A program made the position numbers and the translations under genes. The notes below the pieces were generated by a model. That model did not search any database. It was not told the DNA's origin and worked only from the letters and a program-made list of their open reading frames with translations. Below are positions 1 to 7,609 of a stretch of 64,000 nt of DNA, piece after piece. Source of the stretch: Paraherbaspirillum soli (lineage in GTDB: Bacteria; Pseudomonadota; Gammaproteobacteria; Burkholderiales; Burkholderiaceae_D). The number at the start of each line of letters is the position of its first letter. The first letter of the stretch is position 1. The DNA lies in NCBI RefSeq assembly GCF_042654985.1, contig NZ_JBHSMT010000013.1, positions 310,001-374,000 on the forward strand, read 5' to 3'.

Positions 1-158
1 AAAATCGCCCACCTCGGCGTCAAGACGAGTGTGGGAAGAGGAAAACCAGTAATCATACTAGCAAACCCGAGAAAACTCAACGCCTTCAAGCCCCTCGCCT
101 TTTATTGATGCGCCTTGGCGTGTGCAAGCCAGCGATTTCACTTGCATTTACATAAATA

Positions 159-191
159 CTGTACAAAAATACAGACTGTCTTTATACACAG
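159..191 (+). promoter_or_regulatory. Two tandem LexA (SOS) boxes in the lexA promoter
   Basis: Two 16-bp sites fit CTG-N10-CAG: CTGTACAAAAATACAG at 159-174 and CTGTCTTTATACACAG at 176-191, one base apart. A possible promoter overlaps them, with TGTACA at 160-165, a 17-bp spacer and TATACA at 183-188. LexA bound here would cover the promoter. Autorepression of lexA through two boxes is known in Proteobacteria. The region 1-158 upstream shows no gene that I can support. Confidence 0.9.
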
Positions 192-234
192 CCCAATTAT
201 TTGGCGCTATTTCTCTCTTGCTTGCAACCACGCC

Positions 235-897
235 ATGATCAAATTGACCGCCCGCCAGCAACAAATCCTTGATCTGATCAAGGACGCCATCGAAAATACC
301 GGCTTCCCTCCTACCCGCGCCGAAATTGCCGCCGAACTCGGCTTTCGCTCGGCCAATGCGGCGGAAGAGCATCTACAGGCGCTGGCACGCAAGGGCGCAA
401 TTGAAATTTCGCCTGGCACCTCACGCGGCATACGTCTGCTCGACACGCATCAAAATGTTGGCGAGCGAGGGCCCGGTACGCAATTGGCTTTACCACATCC
501 AGCCTTGATGCAACTCAGTTTGCCGCTGGTTGGTCGCGTGGCCGCCGGATCGCCGATTCTGGCGCAAGAACATATTCAGGCCAGCTACAACGTCGACCCA
601 ACGCTCTTCAGCGCCAAGCCGGATTATCTATTGAAGGTACGCGGAATGTCGATGCGCGACGCTGGCATACTGGACGGCGATTTGCTGGCGGTAAAGAAGG
701 CCGACAGTGCAAGAAACGGGCAAATCGTCGTCGCACGACTGGGCGATGACGTCACCGTGAAACGCTATCAAAAATCTGGCTCGACTATCCAGCTATTACC
801 AGAAAACCCGGAGTTTGAGCCAATCATAATTACCTCAAAGCAAGAAGACTTTGCATTGGAAGGCCTTGCCGTCGGGTTACTGCGCAGCTGGACTTAA
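235..897 (+). CDS. lexA: LexA repressor, SOS regulator
   Basis: LexA represses DNA-damage genes and cleaves itself when RecA filaments form. I chose the ATG at 235 (MIKLTARQQQ), which gives 220 aa. The frame is open back to 115, but that extension would run through both LexA boxes. The N-terminal winged helix (about 1-70) carries the typical GFPPTRAEIA motif. The self-cleavage pair is Ala104-Gly105 in the hinge. The catalytic dyad is Ser139 (in GMSM) and Lys176 (in VTVKRY) in the S24 peptidase domain. It is monocistronic and faces trmJ convergently, with about 40 bp between the two stops. Confidence 0.97.
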   Translation: MIKLTARQQQILDLIKDAIENTGFPPTRAEIAAELGFRSANAAEEHLQALARKGAIEISPGTSRGIRLLDTHQNVGERGPGTQLALPHPALMQLSLPLVGRVAAGSPILAQEHIQASYNVDPTLFSAKPDYLLKVRGMSMRDAGILDGDLLAVKKADSARNGQIVVARLGDDVTVKRYQKSGSTIQLLPENPEFEPIIITSKQEDFALEGLAVGLLRSWT

Positions 898-939
898 CCC
901 GGCACAACAATCCTGGTTAGCAGGCAACCAACTCGTCCA

Positions 940-1716
940 TCAGGATTTATCCAAGCGGCGCCGCTTGGTCAAGATCTGACTGGCAATGCCACGCAAAATA
1001 TTCACCTCCTCAGCTTCCAACTGAGTTCGCGCAAATAGCCGCTTCAAGCGCGGCATCAATTTTTTCGGATTGGCGGGATCGAGGAATTCGATCTCCACCA
1101 ACGCTTTTTCAAGATGCGCGAACATGCCGTCGACCTCAGCCAGGCCGGCGGGACTTCCATGAAAGCCAATGCCCCCAGCCATTTCAGGCGGCGACTCTTC
1201 GATTGCTGCAAGCCGGCACTCATACGCGAGCACCTGTACCGCCTGCGCCAGATTCAACGATGAATACGAGGGATTTGCCGGGATGTTGATCAGCACGTTG
1301 CATTTTTCGACGATTTCATTCGGCAAGCCATAGCGCTCACTGCCAAACAGTACGGCCCCGGTCAGGCCCGCGTCGGCGGCAAGTTGCGATGCCAAAGCGC
1401 GAGGCGAAATAAGAGGCGGAGAAAACTCACGTAAGCGAGCACTCAAGGCCGCGGCAAAATTGCAACCGTCCAATGCTTGTTCGACGCTATCAACAATTCG
1501 CGCCGAAGCCAGAATGTCCTGCGCACCACTGGCGAAAGCAATTGCCTCATCACGCTGCAAAACATCGGGAAAACGTGGATTCACCAATATCAGTTCGGAA
1601 AAACCCATGGTTTTAATCGCTCTCGCGGCAGCGCCAACATTGCCGGGACTGCTGGTTTCGACCAGCACAAAGCGCAAGCGCTTAAAAAGAGACGTATTGG
1701 TTTTTGTCTGGTTCAT
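940..1716 (-). CDS. trmJ: tRNA (cytidine/uridine-32-2'-O)-methyltransferase TrmJ
   Basis: SPOUT-family methyltransferase that 2'-O-methylates position 32 of the tRNA anticodon loop, using SAM. The N-terminus (FVLVETSSPGNVGAAARAIK) is the SpoU-type substrate-binding motif. The C-terminal part holds the knotted SAM-binding motif around LFGSERYGLPNEIV and the SLNLAQAVQVLAYE helix. At 258 aa it has the usual TrmJ length with a C-terminal extension. The gene is divergent from suhB, with 145 bp between the two starts, as in many betaproteobacteria. Confidence 0.93.
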   Translation of the reverse strand: MNQTKTNTSLFKRLRFVLVETSSPGNVGAAARAIKTMGFSELILVNPRFPDVLQRDEAIAFASGAQDILASARIVDSVEQALDGCNFAAALSARLREFSPPLISPRALASQLAADAGLTGAVLFGSERYGLPNEIVEKCNVLINIPANPSYSSLNLAQAVQVLAYECRLAAIEESPPEMAGGIGFHGSPAGLAEVDGMFAHLEKALVEIEFLDPANPKKLMPRLKRLFARTQLEAEEVNILRGIASQILTKRRRLDKS

Positions 1717-1861
1717 TTAAAATAGCGCCATCAGGTGGACTTCAGCGACCAAAAGGCAACTTTTGTTCAAGAATGCCCACATCGTTCATTATTATTCATA
1801 TAGGTGGTTCTGTTCCCGGTAGGCGACAGTGCCGCCATTCTAACGGAACCAAATCCCGATT

Positions 1862-2665
1862 ATGCATCCTATGCTCAACACGGCCATCAAGGCCGCCCGT
1901 CGCGGTGCCGCAGTTATCTCGCGCGCGTCTTTCGATCTCGATCTGCTGAAGGTCACCAAGAAACAGCACAACGATTTTGTCACCGAGGTCGACCAAGCCG
2001 CAGAAGCTGCGATCATCGACGTGTTGAAGAATGCCTACCCGGACCATGCAATCCTGGCTGAGGAATCCGGCGCGTCGGCCAATCTGCACGACGACAATGA
2101 AAACGTCTGGATCATCGATCCGCTCGACGGCACCACCAATTTCATTCACGGCTTCCCGCAATATTGCGTATCGATCGCACTACAACATCGCGGTCAAATT
2201 ACCCAGGCTGTGGTTTACGACCCAACCCGCAATGACTTGTTTACCGCCACCAAAGGTTCGGGCGCCTACCTGAATGAAAAACGCATTCGGGTCGGCAAGC
2301 GCGACAAAATCGCCGATGCCTTGATCGGCACAGGTTTTCCATTCCGCGAGACTGAAGGTCCGGTGATGGATGAATACATGAAAATGTTTCGCATCATGAC
2401 TCAAAGTTGCGCCGGTTTGCGTCGTCCGGGCGCCGCCGCTCTGGATTTGGCTTACGTCGCAGCCGGTCGTCTGGATGGCTTCTTTGAAAAAGGCCTGAAG
2501 CCTTGGGATGTGGCCGCTGGCTCGCTCCTGATTACCGAAGCCGGTGGCATCGTAGGCACCTTTGCAGGTGATTCCGACTATTTGTACAAAGGCGACATAC
2601 TGGCCGGCAGCCCGAAGATTTTCGCGCAAATGGTTGGGCTGCTATCACCGTTTGCCAAGAAGTAA
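1862..2665 (+). CDS. suhB: Inositol-1-monophosphatase family protein SuhB
   Basis: Mg-dependent inositol monophosphatase fold. In E. coli SuhB also joins the rRNA antitermination complex; that second role is known for the family and not visible here. The start MHPML matches other SuhB proteins. Metal-binding motifs are Glu67-Glu68 (LAEESG), DPLDGT at 86-91 and WDVAAG near 215-220. Length is 267 aa. The gene stands alone: about 210 bp separate it from the next gene on the same strand. Confidence 0.95.
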   Translation: MHPMLNTAIKAARRGAAVISRASFDLDLLKVTKKQHNDFVTEVDQAAEAAIIDVLKNAYPDHAILAEESGASANLHDDNENVWIIDPLDGTTNFIHGFPQYCVSIALQHRGQITQAVVYDPTRNDLFTATKGSGAYLNEKRIRVGKRDKIADALIGTGFPFRETEGPVMDEYMKMFRIMTQSCAGLRRPGAAALDLAYVAAGRLDGFFEKGLKPWDVAAGSLLITEAGGIVGTFAGDSDYLYKGDILAGSPKIFAQMVGLLSPFAKK

Positions 2666-2878
2666 CATCTGACCTAAGCTGGTGGAGGACGATAAATACG
2701 CCCTCCACTGCTTGTCGCATCCCGCCTTATGCCGATAGCAATACAATTATCGTTTTATTTGCGAACAAGAAATCTGCAACATTCCAGCGTAACTCGCACC
2801 ACGAATTAGCTACACATCACACGTCTCAGTCTAATTAAAAAGTTGCAACGCCCATCTCTCAACCTCAAGGAGAGCATC

Positions 2879-3352
2879 ATGGCAGTCAAACCAATCCCCG
2901 AAGGCTATTCCACCGTTACCCCCTACTTGGCTATAGAAGGCGGAGCCAAAGCAATCACGTTCTATAAAAATGCATTTAATGCAATAGAGATAATGCGCTT
3001 CGAAGGTCCCGAAAACACGATTGGACACGCCGAGATCCAAATCGGCAATTCGCGCATCATGCTCGCGGATGAAATGCCCGGCATGTGCCTTACTCGCAGC
3101 CCTAAATCTTTGGGCGGCGCCGGCATCAGTATCATGCTGTACGTCGACAATGTAGACACTCTGTTCGCCCAGGCAATCGCTGCCGGCGGCACGCAGTTAC
3201 GGCCGGTGCAAGATCAATTCTACGGCGACCGCTCCGGCACCCTGCAGGACCCGTTTGGGCATGTTTGGACTATTTCGACTCACATCGCCGACTATTCCCT
3301 GGAAGAAATCCGTGAACGCGCTGCAGCGGCGATGAAACAATCGGAATCATAA
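2879..3352 (+). CDS. VOC family protein, PhnB/glyoxalase-like
   Basis: 157-aa single-domain protein of the vicinal oxygen chelate fold, PhnB-like subgroup (PYLAIEGGAKAITFYKNAF at the start, QDPFGHVWTISTH near the end). The start at 2879 is preceded by an AAGGAGAG ribosome site; an ATG 36 bp upstream lacks one. The role cannot be told from sequence, since this subgroup includes uncharacterised and resistance-related proteins. Typical motifs seen are GxAEIQIGNSRIMLADE and the DRSGTLQDPFGH metal/substrate-loop region. No partner gene is adjacent. Confidence 0.85.
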   Translation: MAVKPIPEGYSTVTPYLAIEGGAKAITFYKNAFNAIEIMRFEGPENTIGHAEIQIGNSRIMLADEMPGMCLTRSPKSLGGAGISIMLYVDNVDTLFAQAIAAGGTQLRPVQDQFYGDRSGTLQDPFGHVWTISTHIADYSLEEIRERAAAAMKQSES

Positions 3353-3618
3353 CCGCCAGCCGAATTACCTGCTAAAAACCGCGATTCGCGTTGGGACGCC
3401 AAGCGGATCGCCCGGTGCGGCGTCTGATTGCGCATTGTCAACCATGTCGGAATCACTTGCCTGACGGTCGCCGTTGTTATACTCTGCGCCGTCGCAGCAC
3501 ATTCTCCAGTCAAATGCTGCTGTCAAGGAGTCAAACGACTCCTCTTCCCCCTCTAATCCGTTTGCCTGCGACTGGCGCCCCATGAGGCGACAGGCTGATA
3601 TTCTTCTATTGAGTAGTC
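3353..3618 (+). promoter_or_regulatory. Intergenic region and likely 5' leader of rhlE
   Basis: A 266-bp space before rhlE. A -10-like TATACT lies at 3478-3483, with only a weak -35 near 3455-3462. A transcript from there would have an mRNA leader of about 130 nt. Long leaders are common for DEAD-box helicase genes, which often regulate themselves or respond to cold. No strong hairpin stands out by eye. The promoter call is tentative. Confidence 0.35.
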
Positions 3619-4989
3619 ATGTCATTTTCTGAACTCGGCTTGTCCGAAGCCATCGTTCGCGCAGTAACCGAACACGGTTACACCACCCCGACCCCAATCC
3701 AGACCCAGGCAATTCCTGCCGTGCTGGCCGGCGGCGATTTACTCGCCGGCGCCCAAACAGGGACCGGGAAAACTGCCGGATTTACTTTGCCTGTGCTGCA
3801 TCGTCTCTCGACCGCGGCCACCAATCCAACCGGCAGCCAACGACCAGTCCGGGCACTGATCCTTACGCCAACCCGCGAACTCGCGGCGCAGGTCGAAGAA
3901 AGCGTGCGCCTGTATGGCAAATATCTAAAACTCACCTCCGCCGTTATTTTCGGCGGCGTCGGCATCAATCCGCAAATCAAATTGCTAAAGCATGGTGTCG
4001 ATATCCTGGTTTGCACACCAGGCCGCCTGCTTGACCACATGCAACAGGGGACGGTCAACCTGAACCATGTCGAAATCCTGATTCTGGACGAAGCTGACCG
4101 CATGCTCGACATGGGCTTCGTGCGCGACATCAAGAAGATTCTTGCCGTGCTGCCTAAGAAGCGCCAGAACCTGTTGTTTTCGGCCACCTTCTCGGACGAC
4201 ATCAAAGCCCTGGCCGATAGTTTACTGAACTCACCGGCCATGATCGAAGTGGCGCGCCGCAACTCGACCGTTGAAGTGATTCAGCAAAAAATTCACCCGG
4301 TCGATCGCGATCGCAAGCATCCGCTGCTCGCCCACCTGATCAAGACTCACCAATGGTCGCAAGTGCTGGTCTTCACCCGCACCAAGCATGGCGCCAACAA
4401 ATTGGTCGAGCAACTCGAAAAGGACGGCATCAGCGGCATGGCGATCCATGGCAACAAGAGCCAATCAGCACGTACCCGTGCATTGTCTGAATTTAAGGAC
4501 GGCAGCCTGCAAGTGCTGGTGGCGACCGACATCGCTGCGCGCGGTATTGATATCGACCAGCTGCCACACGTGGTCAATTACGACTTGCCGAATGTGCCGG
4601 AAGACTACGTCCATAGAATCGGCCGTACCGGCCGTGCAGGCGCCAGCGGCGAAGCCGTGTCCTTAGTTTGCGTCGACGAGCACCAAATGCTGAAAGACAT
4701 CGAGAAACTGATCAAACGCGAATTGCCAAAAGAAATAATCGTCGGCTTTGAGCCAGATCCAAATGCTCGCGCGCAGCCGATTCAGTTGCGCAGCGGCGGC
4801 GGCGGTGGAAATCGTGGCGGTGCTGGTGGCGGACGTGGACGCTCCCAAAGCCAACGCACCCCGGGCGCTACAGCACCAGGATCAGGCGCAGCAAGGCCAA
4901 GTCACGGCCCGTCCCGCGGCCATGGCGGCGGGAACAACTCTCAAGCGCGTCCTGCGTCGCCACATCGCTCTGGTGGGCGCGGCCGCTAA
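3619..4989 (+). CDS. rhlE: ATP-dependent RNA helicase, RhlE type (DEAD-box)
   Basis: 456-aa DEAD-box helicase that remodels RNA, typically in ribosome assembly and RNA decay. The motifs appear in order: Q motif (FSELGLSE to PTPIQTQ, 3-30), Walker A AQTGTGKT (45-52), PTRELA (84-89), DEAD (157-160), SAT (188-190), then ARGID and HRIGRTGRAG in the second RecA domain. From about residue 390 the tail is Gly/Arg/Ser/Pro-rich, as expected of RhlE RNA-binding tails. A strong hairpin terminator follows. A second DEAD-box gene lies at 61416-62816. Confidence 0.93.
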   Translation: MSFSELGLSEAIVRAVTEHGYTTPTPIQTQAIPAVLAGGDLLAGAQTGTGKTAGFTLPVLHRLSTAATNPTGSQRPVRALILTPTRELAAQVEESVRLYGKYLKLTSAVIFGGVGINPQIKLLKHGVDILVCTPGRLLDHMQQGTVNLNHVEILILDEADRMLDMGFVRDIKKILAVLPKKRQNLLFSATFSDDIKALADSLLNSPAMIEVARRNSTVEVIQQKIHPVDRDRKHPLLAHLIKTHQWSQVLVFTRTKHGANKLVEQLEKDGISGMAIHGNKSQSARTRALSEFKDGSLQVLVATDIAARGIDIDQLPHVVNYDLPNVPEDYVHRIGRTGRAGASGEAVSLVCVDEHQMLKDIEKLIKRELPKEIIVGFEPDPNARAQPIQLRSGGGGGNRGGAGGGRGRSQSQRTPGATAPGSGAARPSHGPSRGHGGGNNSQARPASPHRSGGRGR

Positions 4990-5020
4990 GCAATTAGCGA
5001 GCGAGAACTGCCCATGAAAT

Positions 5021-5051
5021 AACGGGCCCGGTATTGATTACCGGGCCCGTT
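5021..5051. terminator. Hairpin terminator between rhlE and thpR
   Basis: A perfect 13-bp inverted repeat (AACGGGCCCGGTA, 5-nt loop, complement ending at 5051) lies between two convergent genes. The T content after it is modest on the plus strand, so it may serve both directions. Confidence 0.8.
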
Positions 5052-5115
5052 GTCATTTTGCAGCGCGATTTAGCGTCGCAACAATCCAATGATTCCTGGT
5101 TGTTCTCGGTGCCGG

Positions 5116-5730
5116 TCAAAATAGGCCCGCATGAGGTACGCCACGCAAAGGCCACTTACCTAGCACCGAATAAGGGCGCCTCTGGTCAATGTGCCGGCGC
5201 AATAGCACGAACTCGCGCACGCCCCATTCGACTGGCTCGACCGTATGTTCGAGAATTTTTTGCCTGTCGTATAGCAAGGTCATGTGAGGCGTCAAACTTG
5301 CCGACATGCCCCCGAACCCGATACTGCGCAAAGCATCTACCAAACCTTTATGCAGGATCGTCAGCCCAGTTGCGCCCTCGCTGCTGCAAAGAACAGTAGG
5401 ATATTTGTCCGACACGCGGGATTTGTAACGAAAGGTCAGCACCTTGTCGAACCGAACTGGAAACGCCTCTTGGGTAATTTGTGAAGCGGCCCAGAATGCA
5501 GCGGCAAGCAGATATTTCGGCAGACCGACATGATCGCCCAAGCCAAGAAGCGTAATGTGCAATTGTCCGGCATGCAGCGGCGTGCCGTGCAAGGCGTGCT
5601 TGGAGCGTAGCGCATGGGCTAGCTGCTCAATGCACATAGCGACAGAGATATCAGGCAAGACCGCAAAAAGCAGGCGATCCGTCGGTTTTGGCGGAGGGTC
5701 AAAGCCAGGCAAGGACATCAAGTCCGACAT
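5116..5730 (-). CDS. thpR: 2'-5' RNA ligase family protein (2H phosphoesterase, ThpR-like)
   Basis: 204-aa member of the 2H phosphoesterase superfamily. The two signature HxT motifs are present: HIT at 58-60 (QLHITLLG) and HMT at 149-151 (TPHMTLLY), set in the usual pseudo-symmetric halves. Bacterial members act as RNA 2',3'-cyclic phosphodiesterases or 2'-5' ligases; the physiological substrate is not known. It converges on rhlE across a terminator. A weak ORF ends 11 bp upstream of the start. Confidence 0.85.
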   Translation of the reverse strand: MSDLMSLPGFDPPPKPTDRLLFAVLPDISVAMCIEQLAHALRSKHALHGTPLHAGQLHITLLGLGDHVGLPKYLLAAAFWAASQITQEAFPVRFDKVLTFRYKSRVSDKYPTVLCSSEGATGLTILHKGLVDALRSIGFGGMSASLTPHMTLLYDRQKILEHTVEPVEWGVREFVLLRRHIDQRRPYSVLGKWPLRGVPHAGLF

Positions 5731-5741
5731 TCAGTATCCCC

Positions 5742-6047
5742 TTAAAAAATCTGGCTCAACTTGAATTCTTTGACTAGTCGGCTCAAGACAAGCGCCCTCG
5801 CCGGCTGGGCTAACTCGCCCAACGATACCTGCAACCATAATATTAAATTGAATTGGTTTCTTGGACGACCGTCGAGTTCAGAGAGCCATGCTTGCGTAGA
5901 AGTGTACTGATGCACGACGCGTAGAGAAATTGCGTTAGCCACACGATCCGCAGCGTCCTGAATGTTCGTCAAGGCGGAGCTCAGCCGATGCTTACGCAAT
6001 AGCAAATTGACGAAAAAAATCTGCCACCAGAAAAAACATGGCGGCAT
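5742..6047 (-). CDS. Hypothetical ORF, doubtful
   Basis: A 101-aa open frame in the 391-bp space between tRNA-Arg and thpR. I see no recognisable domain. The N-terminus is hydrophobic and rich in Trp and Phe (FFWWQIFF), and no good ribosome site precedes the ATG. It ends 11 bp before thpR, so it could be a leader gene of that unit, or it may be non-coding. Nothing else is visible in this space: no integrase and no duplicated tRNA end. Confidence 0.25.
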   Translation of the reverse strand: MPPCFFWWQIFFVNLLLRKHRLSSALTNIQDAADRVANAISLRVVHQYTSTQAWLSELDGRPRNQFNLILWLQVSLGELAQPARALVLSRLVKEFKLSQIF

Positions 6048-6121
6048 CGGCTGTGACGATATATGGAAGCGTGTGCTGGAAAGGATGTGCCGGGTGATGC
6101 TGAATACGACAGGCAGAAAAC

Positions 6122-6198
6122 TGGTCCGGCCGGAGGGAATCGAACCCCCAACATTTCGGGTAGAAGCCGAATGCTCTATCCAGTTGAGCTACGGCCGG
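6122..6198 (-). tRNA. tRNA-Arg (anticodon TCT)
   Basis: Read on the minus strand, the 77-nt molecule has a 7-bp acceptor (CCGGCCG with CGGCCGG), D arm GCTC/GAGC, anticodon stem TTCGG/CCGAA with loop CTTCTAC, a T arm with TTCGATT, and an encoded CCA end. The anticodon is TCT, which reads AGA. The promoter is not clear: a 121-bp palindromic repeat starts 21 bp upstream of the tRNA. A weak TTGAAA-like -35 lies beyond that repeat. Confidence 0.96.
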
Positions 6199-6218
6199 AT
6201 TGTTCCGCCGGTACTACC

Positions 6219-6339
6219 GGGCCCTTCGAAAAACCTACTGCGCGGCTCAATCTCGCGACTGCGATGCTCGCCGTACCTCCGTACGGCTGTGCTTCTCGCC
6301 CCGACCTTGAACCGCTCGCTACGGTTCTTCGATGTGCCC
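6219..6339. repeat. 121-bp imperfect palindromic repeat, copy 1
   Basis: The element starts with GGGCCCTTCGAAAAA and ends with TTCTTCGATGTGCCC, which are near complements. The middle folds on GCCGTAC/GTACGGC around a 4-nt loop. The whole element can fold back on itself. A copy of the same length with high identity lies at 49500-49620. It sits between tRNA-Arg and tRNA-Pro and carries no ORF. This fits a small non-autonomous mobile element or REP-like repeat. Confidence 0.8.
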
Positions 6340-6418
6340 TACGATTCATACAAATCGCATGGATTTGCTACGATTAATGCTCTTTGTTTCAAGAAGCATT
6401 TTTTCCCGCTACAAATAG

Positions 6419-6450
6419 AAAACGGGCTGTCAAAAGACAGCCCGTTTTTT
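6419..6450. terminator. Bidirectional terminator downstream of tRNA-Pro
   Basis: A perfect stem AAAACGGGCTGTC / GACAGCCCGTTTT encloses an AAAA loop and is followed by a T-run on the plus strand. On the minus strand, the direction of tRNA-Pro transcription, the stem also ends in TTTT. It should separate tRNA-Pro from tRNA-Arg. Confidence 0.85.
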
Positions 6451-6455
6451 TAATG

Positions 6456-6532
6456 TGGTCGGAGTACAAGGATTCGAACCTTGGACCCCCTGGTCCCAAA
6501 CCAGGTGCGCTACCGGGCTGCGCTACACTCCG
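6456..6532 (-). tRNA. tRNA-Pro (anticodon TGG)
   Basis: On the minus strand, a 77-nt tRNA with acceptor CGGAGTG, anticodon arm CTGGT-TTGGGAC-ACCAG (anticodon TGG), T arm with GGTTCGAATCC and an encoded CCA. The sequence closely follows bacterial tRNA-Pro(TGG). A strong promoter lies immediately upstream and a terminator follows. Confidence 0.97.
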
Positions 6533-6541
6533 AGAAGCAAG

Positions 6542-6570
6542 ATAATACTCAAATATGCATTTTGCGTCAA
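6542..6570 (-). promoter_or_regulatory. sigma70 promoter of tRNA-Pro
   Basis: On the minus strand TTGACG (6570-6565), a 17-bp spacer and TATTAT (6547-6542). The -10 ends 9 bp before the mature tRNA 5' end, so the leader would be only a few nucleotides long. Confidence 0.85.
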
Positions 6571-6620
6571 GCTTTTTTACACAGAAAATTTAGAACTTTT
6601 CCTGCCAAAAACCATTCCAC

Positions 6621-6840
6621 ATCAGCGCTCAGAAAGCATTAACTGCGGTAAAACTTAAGACACGCATTAGACCAGAATTTGAAACAATTTGCGACAACTA
6701 AATGCAGAAAAACTTAAAAAATTTCACTGCAACACGCAACTCAATATCAGCACTCTGAGAACACTAACTGCGTCAAAACTCAAGACACGCATTAGACCAG
6801 AAATTGAAATAATTTGCGAGAAAAAATGCAAAAAATTTTG
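6621..6840. repeat. AT-rich direct repeat, two units with 125-bp period
   Basis: Unit 1 starts at 6621 (ATCAGCGCTC) and unit 2 at 6746 (ATCAGCACTC). They match over about 80-95 bp at roughly 85% by eye, including an identical stretch around AAGACACGCATTAGACCAG. The pair lies between the PhoB-like gene and the tRNA-Pro promoter. No convincing ORF runs through it. It could be a duplicated regulatory region or a duplicated small RNA gene. Confidence 0.65.
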
Positions 6841-6856
6841 CGCCGCTCCTCACTTA

Positions 6857-7555
6857 TCAAACAGCCGGTTCCGCGTTCAGCTTGTAGCCGACACCGCGTA
6901 CGGTCTTGACATAATCGGAGGCCAATCCAAGCGATTTACGCAAGCGCATGATGTGGACATCAACCGTGCGCTCCTCAATGAAAGTGTGGTCGCCCCAAAC
7001 TTTGTCGAGCAGTTGTGCGCGCGAGAAAATCCGGTCCGGATGCGCAATCAAAAAACGCAGCAATTTGAATTCGGCTTGATCCAGTTCAATTTCTTGACTG
7101 TTCACCGTGACTTGGTAGCGATCGGTATCCATGCGAATCAAACCATGCGTCAACAAGTTTTGACCGAGCTCCGGCGCTTTGCGTCGTAATAAGGCCTGAA
7201 TCCGTGCAATCAATTCTCTTGGCGAGAATGGCTTGGTAACGTAGTCGTCAGCCCCTGCATTCAAGCCTCTTACCTTATCCTCGTCCATGCCTTTGGCGGT
7301 CAGCATAATGACTGGCAAGGCAGCGCTGCGCGCCTGGCTGCGCCATTCCTGCAACAGGGCCAGGCCGGACGTATCCGGCAGCATCCAGTCCAGCAATACT
7401 GCTTGCGGCAGCAGGTTGACGATAGCCTGCCGCGCCTCATTTGCACTGTGTGCGATCTCGCAAGAAAACCCGGCATCGTCAAGAGTGAATCTCAACAGTT
7501 CGGCGATGCCTGGCTCGTCTTCGACAATCAAAATGTGGGTTTGATATTTCGACAT
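6857..7555 (-). CDS. PhoB-like OmpR-family response regulator, orphan
   Basis: 232-aa response regulator: receiver domain with phospho-acceptor Asp56 (LLDWMLP), Thr86 and Lys108, then a winged-helix DNA-binding domain with RTVDVHIMRLRKSL and KTVRGVGYK. It is very close in style to the true PhoB at 23176-23865, with the same LLDWMLPD and KPFSPREL motifs, but no histidine kinase is adjacent. It follows glmM by 54 bp on the same strand and may be cotranscribed with it. Its partner kinase and targets are unknown. A second phosphate-type regulator is possible but not shown. Confidence 0.88.
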   Translation of the reverse strand: MSKYQTHILIVEDEPGIAELLRFTLDDAGFSCEIAHSANEARQAIVNLLPQAVLLDWMLPDTSGLALLQEWRSQARSAALPVIMLTAKGMDEDKVRGLNAGADDYVTKPFSPRELIARIQALLRRKAPELGQNLLTHGLIRMDTDRYQVTVNSQEIELDQAEFKLLRFLIAHPDRIFSRAQLLDKVWGDHTFIEERTVDVHIMRLRKSLGLASDYVKTVRGVGYKLNAEPAV

Positions 7556-7609
7556 CAGGACTTTGAAAACCGGATTAAAGAATCAATGAAATGCGCGTCG
7601 ACACGACAA

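Noticed and set aside
115..234. Extended N-terminus of LexA from 115
   Set aside because: It would be translated from the operator region. The 220-aa form starting at 235 has the normal LexA length.
5731..6200. Phage or island attachment site at tRNA-Arg
   Set aside because: I found no integrase gene and no duplicated tRNA 3' end within the window.
6600..6840. CRISPR array
   Set aside because: There are only two repeat units, they are long and diverged, and there are no cas genes. No other regularly spaced repeats were seen in the window.
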